A stretch of DNA of 43,767 nucleotides from Cytophagales bacterium (GCA_004292855.1 RDXN01000080.1:1-43767), one strand, 5' to 3'; shown: positions 12,863 through 21,201, numbered from the stretch's first letter. Translations and numbers: made by a program. The notes: a model not told the origin generated them from the sequence alone.

Positions 12863-15418
12863 ATGGTTTTTTTCTACCAGAGATCATTTTGGGCTACTTT
12901 ATTATTCCTGCTGATTGGTGTGCAGCTTTGCATGGCCCAGGAACAGGAACGATGTGTATTTAACGCCCCCGACGATCAGGTATTGGTGCAACAACGGGCA
13001 CGTTTATTGCGGATCAAAACAAGACTCGCAAATGCAAGCGCAACCGTGCCAACTACCTATATACCCATTCGGGTACACATCGTTCGGAACAGCGATGGAA
13101 CAGGGGGAGTCGACTGGACAACGTTGCCCGCTATCATCAGCCGACTCAACGTGCGTTACGCCCCTATGGGCATTGCCTTTTTCCTGCGCGGCACCACACC
13201 TCACTACATTAACAGCACACTACTGGCCGATTTTGACGTCGATGAAGAGGACGACCTTTGCACAGGTAATGACGTAGCCGATGCAGTCAATTTATACCTG
13301 ATTCAACGCATCACGTACACCGGTATACCCGTAGCCGGGTATGCCTACTACCCGGATACGGATGCGACCACCAACCGGATTTTTTGCGTGTCGAGTTTGC
13401 TGCTCACCGCCGTTACGCTGCAACACGAGGTAGGTCACTATTTCAACCTTAGCCACACGTTTCAGGACAACGACGACCCCGATGTGAGTCGGCGCGAGCT
13501 GGTAACCCGTGGGGCAGGAGCTAACTGCTCAACCACCGGCGATCACATTTGTGATACCCCCGCCGACCCCTACGGACTGGCCGGTAGCAGCTATTCCAAC
13601 TGTGTATATGCCGGTACTGCCGTTGATAACAACGGTGCCCCCTTCTCGCCCTTGCTCGACAACATTATGTCGTACTACGGAGCCTGTCGACAAAATTTTA
13701 CAACTGGTCAGTACGACTGGATGAGTAACGGTGTTCTGCTTCGGCTCGATGCTACAAACGACTATTCGCTAACGGCACCGGGCCTAGTAAACGCACGACC
13801 GTCTATTGTGCAACTGACCACATCGAGTACGGGTGTTCAACTGACGTTCCAGTACAGCGCGTCGGATCAGGCGGGTTTTTTCATCGAACGAGCTACCGAC
13901 CCCAATGGGCCATTTGTGGGTATTGGGGGCGTTGGTCCTACAGAAACCACCTTCATCGACCCGTCGCCCGTTCGACAGGCGCGGAATTATTACCGGATTC
14001 GGGTGGCTAACTCCTCGCAGGCGTTCAGCGACGTTTGGCACGTCGACATTGGCGTTCTCTACTGCGTGCCGACCTATTCGGCCTCGGCCGCTTCGACACC
14101 CGCTCAAATCGCCGATTTTAGGATTAGTGGAACCACACTGGCCAACAGTTCGGCCCCATTTCCAACCGAGCGATACAGCGACTACACCGCAACTCCGCAC
14201 CTGCTAGCGGCAGGGCAGCTATACGGGTTTTTGGTGAACACGGCCCCTAATGGGGTAGGTGCTTTTGCCTCTCAACACCTAAAAATCTGGCTAGACGTGA
14301 ACCGGGATGGCACGTTTGCTAACAACGAAATTCTGTATCAAACTACAGCAGGAAGCCCGTACAATATGAGTTTGCTGGGGACCTTGACAATCCCGGCTTC
14401 GCTGTCGGGGCAGACCGGCACGTTCCGGTTGCGGGTTCGTACGCAGTATGCCGCCGATGGATTGGTCAGTAGCCCCTGTGACCTTTATCGCTACGGCGAA
14501 ACCGAAGATTATAGCATACGCGTAACGCCACTGGTTTGTCCCCCTCTTAATGTGACCGTTCTCACAACGGCGGTCTCCTGTACCGGAACCAACGACGGGG
14601 CCGTTCGACTGCAAGCCACGGCAGGAACGTCGCCGTTTGCGTATCGGCTGGGTGCGACGAGTAATCAGTCGGGTTTGTTTACGAGCTTAACCGCTCAAAA
14701 TTACTCGTTTACGGTCACGGATGCCGAAGGTTGTTCGGCCGTTTCGACGGTGAGCGTACCCACAACGAGTTGTGCAGCGACAGTGCAAATGCGGCTTATC
14801 CTGGAAGGTATTTATGACTCGGCAACCGGGCTAATGACCACTGGTTTGCGTTCGGCAAGTTTGCTGCCGAATAGTCAACCGTTTACTGTTGCGCCCTGGT
14901 CGTATACAGGTACTGAGCAGGCCACTACGTTACCATCTAACGTATCGGCCTGGCTGCTGCTGATGTGGCGAAACGCACTTGGTACGATTGTTGCTAAACA
15001 GGCTGTATTGGTTCGTAACGATGGTTTCCTGCTTTTGCCCGATGGAAGTTCACAAATCATGATTCCTACATCGACGTCGGCGTTGTACGCATCGTTTCAT
15101 CATCCGGCCCACCTGGCGGTCATAACCAGTTCGACAATTGGAGCCGGGCAATTGATCGATTTGACCAGCAGTTTGACCGTAGTGAGTGGGGCGCAGAGTA
15201 TGAAAGCAGTGGGAGGAGGACGATACGGACTTTATGCAGGTGACTTCGATTGTAATGGCATTATTAACAACCTGGATTTCAACCGTTGGAAAACCAACGG
15301 ACCAACCGTAAACCAATACAAAGGCGTCGACTGCGATGGCAATGGGGTCGTTAATAACCTTGATGTCAACCTTTGGATACGAAACCGCTCTGTGTTGGGC
15401 GTGCCGCTTCCGTATTAA
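12863..15418 (+). CDS. Secreted M43-type metalloprotease with GEVED, SprB-like and dockerin-like domains, 851 aa
   Basis: After a signal peptide (LLFLLIGVQLCMAQ), residues about 65-290 form a pappalysin-like (M43) zinc protease: HEVGHYFNLSH at 188-198 supplies three zinc ligands and the catalytic Glu, and NIMSYYG (267-273) is the Met-turn. A fibronectin-like domain follows (about 305-400), then a GEVED domain (about 410-553, ending GETEDYSIRV) and one SprB-type repeat (about 562-630, 'VSCTGTNDGAVRL'). The last 60 residues hold two calcium-loop repeats, DFDCNGIINNLDFNRW and DCDGNGVVNNLDVNLW, like a dockerin. No CHU_C or type A tail is evident. The next gene, 33 nt on, encodes a cohesin-like protein. 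Confidence 0.88.
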   Translation: MVFFYQRSFWATLLFLLIGVQLCMAQEQERCVFNAPDDQVLVQQRARLLRIKTRLANASATVPTTYIPIRVHIVRNSDGTGGVDWTTLPAIISRLNVRYAPMGIAFFLRGTTPHYINSTLLADFDVDEEDDLCTGNDVADAVNLYLIQRITYTGIPVAGYAYYPDTDATTNRIFCVSSLLLTAVTLQHEVGHYFNLSHTFQDNDDPDVSRRELVTRGAGANCSTTGDHICDTPADPYGLAGSSYSNCVYAGTAVDNNGAPFSPLLDNIMSYYGACRQNFTTGQYDWMSNGVLLRLDATNDYSLTAPGLVNARPSIVQLTTSSTGVQLTFQYSASDQAGFFIERATDPNGPFVGIGGVGPTETTFIDPSPVRQARNYYRIRVANSSQAFSDVWHVDIGVLYCVPTYSASAASTPAQIADFRISGTTLANSSAPFPTERYSDYTATPHLLAAGQLYGFLVNTAPNGVGAFASQHLKIWLDVNRDGTFANNEILYQTTAGSPYNMSLLGTLTIPASLSGQTGTFRLRVRTQYAADGLVSSPCDLYRYGETEDYSIRVTPLVCPPLNVTVLTTAVSCTGTNDGAVRLQATAGTSPFAYRLGATSNQSGLFTSLTAQNYSFTVTDAEGCSAVSTVSVPTTSCAATVQMRLILEGIYDSATGLMTTGLRSASLLPNSQPFTVAPWSYTGTEQATTLPSNVSAWLLLMWRNALGTIVAKQAVLVRNDGFLLLPDGSSQIMIPTSTSALYASFHHPAHLAVITSSTIGAGQLIDLTSSLTVVSGAQSMKAVGGGRYGLYAGDFDCNGIINNLDFNRWKTNGPTVNQYKGVDCDGNGVVNNLDVNLWIRNRSVLGVPLPY

Positions 15419-15451
15419 ACGGCCGCTAATTTTTAGAATATTCTTTTTGCT

Positions 15452-16093
15452 ATGAAAAATATGTTTTTTCGGCTCCGGTGTTGTCTTGCCCTGTTGATTT
15501 TCTTCTGGATATGTTTGCAACTGACTAGTCAGGCTCAAACGGCCAATTTGCGGCTTTCGGGAGGAGCCATTTGTGTGGGTTCGCCTACTCAGTACACGGC
15601 TACCATTCAAATTCGGGCCGCCGATGCCACCACGTTCGCCATTGGCACGTCGTCTGTTTACCTTACGTACAATCCGAGTGCCCTAACGGCAGTGAGTTAT
15701 AGCAGCGTTAATTTCTCACCTGCCAACCTGTGTATTGGTGGACTAGCTACGCCTTGGGATGCGCATCAGGTATATCTGCTGGCCCCCGGTGTTGTGAACC
15801 TGACCATGACGCTAAACGTGAACACGGCGAGCTGTCCGCCTATAACAAATGCACAGTGGGTTGACGTAGGAACGGTTACGTTCCACATATCAAATCCGGC
15901 TCTGGACCCCAATATTCAATTCAGCATACCCAACACGAACTTCAACAGTGTACCGGCCAACGACGGGGTCGTGCCGATCAACAAAGGAACCTTCACAGGT
16001 ATTGCGGGGGCAGGTTTACTGAACTGTTTTGGTGGAGTTGTAGTTTGCCCACCCCCCAAATGCCTAACCGTTGGGGTTACCCGCATCCGGTAG
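15452..16093 (+). CDS. Secreted cohesin-like beta-sandwich protein, 213 aa
   Basis: A signal peptide (CLALLIFFWICLQLTSQAQ) precedes one domain of about 150 residues with the strand order of cohesin/Ig-like modules: 'YTATIQIRAADATTFAIG', then 'SVYLTYNPSALTAVSY', and the late strand 'VDVGTVTFHI'. In cohesins the 'F-x-L-x-Y-D-P' strand and a final 'G-x-I/V-x-F' strand are typical. The C-terminus (about 180-213) has two Cys and ends shortly after PPPKCL; it carries no known sorting domain. It lies 33 nt downstream of the dockerin-tailed protease in the same direction. Cohesin identity is inference from pattern; another adhesin-type Ig fold is possible. Confidence 0.65.
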   Translation: MKNMFFRLRCCLALLIFFWICLQLTSQAQTANLRLSGGAICVGSPTQYTATIQIRAADATTFAIGTSSVYLTYNPSALTAVSYSSVNFSPANLCIGGLATPWDAHQVYLLAPGVVNLTMTLNVNTASCPPITNAQWVDVGTVTFHISNPALDPNIQFSIPNTNFNSVPANDGVVPINKGTFTGIAGAGLLNCFGGVVVCPPPKCLTVGVTRIR

Positions 16094-16097
16094 GGGG

Positions 16098-16337
16098 TTA
16101 GTTACTGTGGCCGCCTTTGGTGCCGCCCGTAGAACCCCCCGCGCTACTACCCCCTTTCGATTTTTTGGAGCTTTTGTGCGAGGTGCTGCTGCCACCCGTG
16201 CCGGTGCTACCGTGGCCTGTGCCGTTATCGCCACCGCCAGCTTTCTGGTCTTTGTACGATTCTTCGACTTTTTCTACTGCTGTTTTTGCCATGACGTTGA
16301 GTGGTTTGTTTGGCAATTCAACACGCTGGACGAACAC
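16098..16337 (-). CDS. Small Gly/Ser/Lys-rich protein, 79 aa
   Basis: The first 35 residues read as a normal peptide (VQRVELPNKPLNV, then AKTAVEKVEESYKDQ) and the rest is low complexity: Gly, Ser, Thr, Lys and His in short repeats (GTGHGSTGTGG, KSSKKSKGG). No family recognised. Two starts are possible, 16337 and 16292. The first lies 6 nt after the stop of the EEP-family gene, which suggests translation in the same operon. The tail is probably disordered and basic, so binding to nucleic acid or the cell envelope is possible. It converges on the cohesin-like gene with a 4-nt gap and no hairpin. Confidence 0.55.
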   Translation of the reverse strand: MFVQRVELPNKPLNVMAKTAVEKVEESYKDQKAGGGDNGTGHGSTGTGGSSTSHKSSKKSKGGSSAGGSTGGTKGGHSN

Positions 16338-16343
16338 ACTGTT

Positions 16344-17282
16344 TTATCGGTAGACTAAATCTACGCAAATGGCCCGATGATCGGAGCCGGGCGTGTTCAG
16401 CGTTCTAAAGGCAAGTGTCTGAAAGCCAACGTTAGTCAACGCGTGATCGATGGGAATAAAGGCTAATGGAAAAAATCGGGGCCATGTGGGCATATAGCCA
16501 AACCGCTCCCGACACGGGGACAGAAGATTTCGGCCCCTGAAAATGTCCCGGAAGACAGGCGAAAACGGACTGACATTGAAATCTCCAATTAACACCGCAG
16601 GGTGCTCTATTTCGGCTGTTTTTTGGGCCACGAAAGCGAGTTGACGATTTCGCTGCTCAAACCACGAGGGCAACAGGGGCGTTCGCGGATGCACCGTAAT
16701 GAGCGACATCGTTCGGCCTCGCACGGTACTCGTGAGTGCGATAACCCGGTGCGACCGACGGGCCGCCGAGTCGACGGTGAAGGGTGTTTTGCTGCCCACC
16801 AAAATGTAACACGGTCCTTTGGCCCACACGCTATCCTGATACGGGTACGCCCGCCGAAGCCCCGCCACCGCCCGAACGCCCGCTGGCGTCATCTCCTGCA
16901 ACACAAAAAAATCGGGGTTGAGATGACGAATCGTATCGATAATGGGGCGGTAATCCGAGCGGGTGTAGAGTACGTTAGCGTGGAACACGCGCAGATCGGC
17001 GTTGCGTTGTTCCGGCGGTGCGCCAAGTGGATTAAACGCATCGAAGTAGACCCGATTGGCGCAAGTAACACACACCAGAACCGCATACACAGTGCGTATA
17101 AAGTGCTTCTGGATGATCCAGTAAACGGCCAATAAGGCACCCAAAAGCCCAATTTGCATAGGGAAATGGGTGGTTAACTCAAGAAGAAAAATTTCCCGGG
17201 CGAAGAAACTGTTAAGTAGAACTATCACGACCATCAACAACGTCGTGAAAGCCGGAAGGATGCGGACAATAAACCTAACCAT
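16344..17282 (-). CDS. Membrane-anchored endonuclease/exonuclease/phosphatase-family protein, 312 aa
   Basis: Three N-terminal membrane helices (about 5-90) are followed by an EEP (DNase I/sphingomyelinase-like) domain: 'LRVFHANVLY', 'LQEMTP' with the metal-binding Glu, 'IGDFNVSPFSPVF' with the Asp-Asn pair, 'IDHAL' and 'GSDHRAI' with the catalytic Asp-His. The residues needed for metal-dependent phosphodiester cleavage are present. Related Bacteroidota proteins are annotated as EEP-family proteins; the substrate (nucleic acid or a phospholipid head group) is not known. It lies 9 nt after bshB1 and 6 nt before the small basic protein, forming a three-gene operon. Confidence 0.88.
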   Translation of the reverse strand: MVRFIVRILPAFTTLLMVVIVLLNSFFAREIFLLELTTHFPMQIGLLGALLAVYWIIQKHFIRTVYAVLVCVTCANRVYFDAFNPLGAPPEQRNADLRVFHANVLYTRSDYRPIIDTIRHLNPDFFVLQEMTPAGVRAVAGLRRAYPYQDSVWAKGPCYILVGSKTPFTVDSAARRSHRVIALTSTVRGRTMSLITVHPRTPLLPSWFEQRNRQLAFVAQKTAEIEHPAVLIGDFNVSPFSPVFRDIFRGRNLLSPCRERFGYMPTWPRFFPLAFIPIDHALTNVGFQTLAFRTLNTPGSDHRAICVDLVYR

Positions 17283-17291
17283 ACCAATTAC

Positions 17292-18011
17292 TTACATCAA
17301 TCCAAACATGTCCTTTACGCCCAGCATACGTTGGCTGATGAATCCTTCGCCGTATTGAACCCCAATCATGTGGCCGTATTCCTGTGCCCGTGCCCGCATG
17401 AACTCGGCAAACTCCTGACTCGAAATATAACTGGCTGGTTCGGCACTGTTCGGGTCGAAAAACTGACTTTTGTAGGCCATAATCGACGCCCATTTACCCT
17501 CCCAATGGTCCGAAATATCGACCACAAACGAGGGGGTGAGCGAACGATCCTGAATAAAATGGTACACAAATTTGGGTCGCCACGCTTCCTGCTTCTGACC
17601 GTCGCGCTCCGTCTCGATCATGCGCAGACCGGCATAGAAACAAGCCTCAACCACCAACTGAGCGGCCCGTCCGTGGTCGGGGTGGCGGTCGTCGGGGGCG
17701 TTGGTCAGTACGATTTCGGGCCGAAAGTGCCGGATCACGGGGATCAAAGCGAGTTGGTGAGCCTCGTCGTTGCGGAAGAAACCATCGCGGAAACCCAAAT
17801 TTTCGCGTGGGGCGGCTAGCTTCAGAATTTGGGCCGCAGCGTTGGCCTCAGCGAGCCGGATTTCGGGGGTGCCTCGGGTGCCAAGTTCGCCACGGGTGAG
17901 ATCGGCCGCAGCCACGGTTTTACCTTGGGCAACAAGCGAGAGAAGGGTGCCGCCCGCGCTCATTTCGATGTCGTCGGGGTGGGCAGCTAGAGCGAGAACG
18001 TCAACTTTCAT
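17292..18011 (-). CDS. bshB1: Bacillithiol biosynthesis deacetylase BshB1, 239 aa
   Basis: A PIG-L/LmbE-type zinc deacetylase. AAHPDDIE near the N-terminus supplies His and Asp for zinc, and HPDHGRA the second His. The motifs 'GGTLLSLVAQGKTV', 'LTRGELGTRGTPEIRLAEA' and 'KSQFFDPNS' are those of BshB1, which removes acetate from GlcNAc-malate to give GlcN-malate, the second step of bacillithiol synthesis. Low-molecular-weight thiol of this type is known in Bacteroidota. ATG 18011 is chosen since MKVDVLALAAHPDD is the normal N-terminus. bshA and bshC are not in this window. A promoter is seen at 18050-18081, and the EEP gene follows closely. Confidence 0.92.
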   Translation of the reverse strand: MKVDVLALAAHPDDIEMSAGGTLLSLVAQGKTVAAADLTRGELGTRGTPEIRLAEANAAAQILKLAAPRENLGFRDGFFRNDEAHQLALIPVIRHFRPEIVLTNAPDDRHPDHGRAAQLVVEACFYAGLRMIETERDGQKQEAWRPKFVYHFIQDRSLTPSFVVDISDHWEGKWASIMAYKSQFFDPNSAEPASYISSQEFAEFMRARAQEYGHMIGVQYGEGFISQRMLGVKDMFGLM

Positions 18012-18049
18012 AGATTTGCAACACCGTTTGGAGGGCGGTTGTTCGGGCG

Positions 18050-18081
18050 GCAAAGTTGTCGATTCTTGCCGTAGAACCCAA
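18050..18081 (-). promoter_or_regulatory. Promoter of the bshB1 operon
   Basis: On the minus strand TTG (18079-18081), a 20-nt spacer and CAACTTTGC (18050-18058), one base off TAnnTTTGC. It interleaves with the divergent promoter at 18066-18096. Confidence 0.5.
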
Positions 18082-18096
18082 AAACCGTTACTTTAC
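18066..18096 (+). promoter_or_regulatory. Promoter of the CpcT-like gene
   Basis: TTG (18066-18068), a 20-nt spacer and TACTTTAC (18089-18096), close to TAnnTTTG. Transcription would start about 25 nt before the ATG at 18128. Confidence 0.4.
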
Positions 18097-18127
18097 ATCA
18101 TCAAATCCCACTTTTCTCGTTCATAGT

Positions 18128-18754
18128 ATGCGATTTATTCTCCTTCTCTTGCTCACTACCTCCTGCCTCGCCCAGAAACCTATGCAATCACGTGTGCTCG
18201 ATCAATACCTGGCGTACCTGACCGGCGATTTCGACAACCGGCAACAAGTAGCTGACGAACAACGCAATGGCACACAAACGCACCCGTTCGCTCAACACAT
18301 CACGCGCATCATCACCAACCGCGTGAAGGGCTTACCCGCCAACAACCGGGCCGTCTATGTGCTTGAAGAGAGCTATTACAAGTACCCGAATCAGGACACA
18401 CTTGTAAAACCCTATATTTTTCGGTTTGAAGAAACCGCCGGGGGGAATGTCCGTCTACAGTCGATAGCCATTCCCGAACGCATCGACAAAAAAACGTTTC
18501 GCAACAGCAATCCCAACTGGTCGTTGTTGGCCGACGAACTGAAGGAGTCGCCTTCGTTCAAACCCGCCGACTACAAGCGTACCGAGCGAGGGTTTTACCT
18601 GAAGGCAATCAACGACCTGCCCAATACTATGCGCTTTACCCTCGAGGAAACGGTTGGTGATGGTTTTCTGGACGTGATGGAGCTGCTCGAAAAAGAAGGC
18701 AAACGCCTGACTCCCTACAGCACTCCGTTGCTCTACAAACGAGTAAATAAGTGA
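18128..18754 (+). CDS. Secreted CpeT/CpcT-like protein, 208 aa
   Basis: A short signal peptide (FILLLLLTTSCLAQ) is followed by about 190 residues that resemble the CpeT/CpcT family: 'YLAYLTGDFDNRQQVADEQ' near the N-terminus, then 'YVLEESYYKYPNQ', 'KPYIFRFEE', and a C-terminal 'DLPNTMRFTLEETVGDGFLDVMEL'. In cyanobacteria this family attaches bilin to phycobiliproteins. Bacteroidota have no phycobilisomes, so a different, unknown role is expected; many non-photosynthetic homologues exist. The signal peptide has a Cys that could be a weak lipobox. The nitrilase-like gene follows after 24 nt, probably in the same transcript. Confidence 0.55.
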   Translation: MRFILLLLLTTSCLAQKPMQSRVLDQYLAYLTGDFDNRQQVADEQRNGTQTHPFAQHITRIITNRVKGLPANNRAVYVLEESYYKYPNQDTLVKPYIFRFEETAGGNVRLQSIAIPERIDKKTFRNSNPNWSLLADELKESPSFKPADYKRTERGFYLKAINDLPNTMRFTLEETVGDGFLDVMELLEKEGKRLTPYSTPLLYKRVNK

Positions 18755-18778
18755 ACGAGTGACGAACCAAGTAAACTC

Positions 18779-19792
18779 ATGTACAAAGCACTAGCCCTAC
18801 AAACTACCTGTAAAACAGTAAATTCCTGTACATCGCGCGACGAGAGCGAGCAACAAATGCTCCGGTCTATTGAGCGCATTGAAGCCCAAATCACGGCCTC
18901 CATCAACTTTGTGGGGCGCGAAACCATGCTGGTGGTGGTGCCCGAATATTTTTTGTCGGGCTTCCCGATGGGCGAGACGCTGGTGGAATGGCGCGACAAA
19001 GCCGCCCTTGAAATCGACGGACGCGTATACGAAGCTCTGGGCGCGATGGTGCAGCGGCTCCAAATCTATTTCTCCGGGAACGTCTACGAGCAGGACCCGC
19101 ACTTCCCCGACCTCTATTTTCAGACTAGTTTTATCATTGGCCCAAACGGGAACGTGCTGCTTCGTTACCGGCGACTGAACTCAATGTTCGCGCCCACCCC
19201 CCACGACGTTTGGGCGTATTATCTGGAAGCGTATGGCTACGATGCCGTGTTCCCGGTAGCGAAGACGAACATCGGTAACCTGGCCTGCATCGCATCGGAG
19301 GAGATTCTGTATCCCGAAATTGCCCGTTGCCTGGCCATGCGTGGGGCCGAGGTGTTTCTGCACTCGACCTCTGAGATTGGTAGCCCCTTGCTTACCCAAA
19401 AGAACGTGGCGAAACTGGCCCGCGCTACCGAAAATATGGGTTATGTGGTCTCTGCTAACTCGGCAGGTATGACGGGCATTTCTATTCCCGAAAACTCCAC
19501 CGATGGGGGATCTAAAGTGGTTGATTATAAAGGACTTATTCTGGCCGAAGCGGGTTACGGCGAGAGCATGGTTGCCAACGCCGACATTGACCTGAACGCC
19601 TTACGAACGTACCGCCAACGCCCTGCTATGGGCAATTTGCTAGCTCGCCAACGCTTTGAACTGTATGCCGAGAGCTATGCCAAACACAGCTTTTACCCGC
19701 CGAACACGCTCCTCGCCGAACCCGTTGACCGTTCGCATTTTGTTAAAACGCAACAGGCTGTGATTGATAAGTTGAAAAAGGAGGTGTTTTGA
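18779..19792 (+). CDS. Nitrilase-fold protein lacking the catalytic Cys and Lys, 337 aa
   Basis: The carbon-nitrogen hydrolase fold is clear: Glu56 in VVVPEYFLSG, 'IIGPNGNVLLRYRRLN', then 'NLACIASEEILYPEIARCLAMRGAEVFLHST' split as NLACIASEEILYPE and ARCLAMRGAEVF, and 'GYVVSANSAG'. The family triad is Glu-Lys-Cys. Aligned with aliphatic amidases and Nit proteins, the Lys position (after Tyr-Arg) is Arg132 and the nucleophile position (five before the aromatic-Pro-Glu) is Ser173. A Cys lies three residues earlier (170). It is therefore either a catalytically inactive homologue or uses altered chemistry. Length is near that of aliphatic amidases. It lies 24 nt after the CpcT-like gene. Confidence 0.85.
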   Translation: MYKALALQTTCKTVNSCTSRDESEQQMLRSIERIEAQITASINFVGRETMLVVVPEYFLSGFPMGETLVEWRDKAALEIDGRVYEALGAMVQRLQIYFSGNVYEQDPHFPDLYFQTSFIIGPNGNVLLRYRRLNSMFAPTPHDVWAYYLEAYGYDAVFPVAKTNIGNLACIASEEILYPEIARCLAMRGAEVFLHSTSEIGSPLLTQKNVAKLARATENMGYVVSANSAGMTGISIPENSTDGGSKVVDYKGLILAEAGYGESMVANADIDLNALRTYRQRPAMGNLLARQRFELYAESYAKHSFYPPNTLLAEPVDRSHFVKTQQAVIDKLKKEVF

Positions 19793-19801
19793 TCCTCCGT
19801 A

Positions 19802-20191
19802 TCATAGATTATTCGTGCTTTTCAAGGCCCAATAAACCAAAACGGGCTGGAAAAACAGGCGGGCAAACCGTTTGCGGTCGGTGTCTAAGCCGAACGCAGG
19901 TCGCCGTTCGGTGTACTGACTTATGTTGCCCGGAAAAACAGCCACAAAAAAGCCCGCAGCTACTTTGCCAACCGTTTCCTGGCGGGCTTCGTTGGTTAGA
20001 ATCAGTGCGCTACCCTGTGCAATTTCGGTCAGACCGGAGTAAACCACCGTGTCGTCTTTTGGCAGGGGGACCCAGTCGGGAACCTGTGCCCGGAAGGCTC
20101 TGCGGCTCACGGTCAGGTGACTCAATCCGGCCAATACCAAGTTGCCACCGAGTAAAATTCGGGCTATTTTTTTCGCTGTTTTCGCTTCCAT
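19802..20191 (-). CDS. DoxX-like membrane protein, 129 aa
   Basis: Four hydrophobic helices in a small protein with the DoxX-family pattern 'ARILLGGNLVLAGLSHLT', 'RAFRAQVPDWVPLPKD' and 'YSGLTEIAQGSALIL'. DoxX-like proteins are inner-membrane proteins of broad and mostly uncertain function, in some cases linked to redox or quinone metabolism. The gene is convergent with the nitrilase-like gene (9-nt gap) and divergent from the PAP2 gene. The gap 20192-20283 shows no clear promoter. Confidence 0.85.
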   Translation of the reverse strand: MEAKTAKKIARILLGGNLVLAGLSHLTVSRRAFRAQVPDWVPLPKDDTVVYSGLTEIAQGSALILTNEARQETVGKVAAGFFVAVFPGNISQYTERRPAFGLDTDRKRFARLFFQPVLVYWALKSTNNL

Positions 20192-20283
20192 ATCTGTCGA
20201 GTTTATAAACCAGAACGACGGGTTGGGGGAATTGTTAGAGAGACTGAGGTTTGAGCAGTGGTTTTCAATTTATCGTTGAGAGT

Positions 20284-21132
20284 ATGTACAGGATTTGTTT
20301 GCTTTGGTTATTCCCGTTGTGGCTTCATGCCCAGTCTGCGTCAACCAATTCTAATCGGGACAATCGCTGGCCCACTGACTCGGTCTACGAGTTGCGCACG
20401 GGGCGCGAGATCGGCCTGTTGGCTCTGGGGGGCGCGTTAAACGGTGGGGCCTACCTGATTGGCCGGGGCGTGATTCCGTTGGCATCAGTGGATATTGACC
20501 AACTTAATCCCGGCTCCATTAACGCCTTTGATCGCAGAGCTACCCGCAACTGGTCGCCCGGTGCGGCCCGGATCAGCGACTTTACCCTGCTGGGGACGGT
20601 GGCCGTGGTAGGGTTAACCGGCCTGCCCACGCTCCGGCAAAAGAAGTGGTTTACCGTGCCGCTTCTCTACGCCGAGACCATGTTGCTGACGGTGGGCTTA
20701 CAAGACATGGTAAAGGTTACGACCCTCCGAACCCGCCCGTTTGTGTACAACGCCGATGCCCCCCTCGCCGACAAACTGGACCCCGACGCCCGCCGTTCGT
20801 TTTTTTCTGGTCATGCTGCTGTTTCATTTGGGTCGGCGGTGTTTGCCTCCACGGTGTTTGGGCACTATTTCCCGGTTTCACGGCTGAAGCCGGTTGTCTG
20901 GGCGGGGTCGCTGGGGCTGGCCGGCACTACGGCTTATTTGCGCTACCGGGCCGGCAAGCACTACCCAACCGATTTGCTCGTGGGGGCGGCTGTGGGGTCT
21001 ACGCTCGGTTGGTTGGTGCCCCGGTTGCACCAACCCCGCCGGAAAGCGTCGGGCCTGCAAACGTGGCGTTGGGCGGCCGCGCCCTGGAGCAATGGAGTAG
21101 CGAGTGGGGTGCATGTTGAGGTTGTGTTGTAG
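20284..21132 (+). CDS. PAP2-superfamily phosphatase, 282 aa
   Basis: A signal peptide (ICLLWLFPLWLHAQ) and several membrane helices surround the PAP2 active site: KVTTLRTRPF (motif 1, K-x6-RP), FFSGHAAVSFG (motif 2, SGH) and 'YLRYRAGKHYPTDLLVGAAVG' as R-x5-H-x3-D (motif 3). Enzymes of this type remove phosphate from lipid phosphates such as phosphatidate, diacylglycerol pyrophosphate or undecaprenyl pyrophosphate at the membrane. The substrate cannot be told from sequence. ATG 20284 is chosen for the signal peptide; 20251 is upstream. A -7 element for the next genes lies just after its stop codon. Confidence 0.9.
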   Translation: MYRICLLWLFPLWLHAQSASTNSNRDNRWPTDSVYELRTGREIGLLALGGALNGGAYLIGRGVIPLASVDIDQLNPGSINAFDRRATRNWSPGAARISDFTLLGTVAVVGLTGLPTLRQKKWFTVPLLYAETMLLTVGLQDMVKVTTLRTRPFVYNADAPLADKLDPDARRSFFSGHAAVSFGSAVFASTVFGHYFPVSRLKPVVWAGSLGLAGTTAYLRYRAGKHYPTDLLVGAAVGSTLGWLVPRLHQPRRKASGLQTWRWAAAPWSNGVASGVHVEVVL

Positions 21133-21140
21133 TATCTTTG
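21133..21140 (+). promoter_or_regulatory. -7 element for hicBA-metF
   Basis: TATCTTTG, an exact TAnnTTTG match, immediately after the PAP2 stop codon at 21132. The nearest TTG (21116-21118) has only a 14-nt spacer. Transcription would start about 55 nt before hicB. Confidence 0.5.
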
Positions 21141-21201
21141 TAACGACTAGCTTTTACCTGAAAGAACTGAGTCAATTTTTGGGAAATAGACTACTTACTG
21201 T

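Noticed and set aside
16071-16358. 95-residue open frame opposite the small Gly/Ser-rich gene
   Set aside because: Its composition (Ala/Arg/Phe) is the complement of the low-complexity tail and no start context supports it.
16344-17282. EEP-family protein as the nuclease partner of the NuiA homologue
   Set aside because: NuiA inhibits beta-beta-alpha-metal nucleases, not the DNase I-type fold, and the genes are 23 kb apart.
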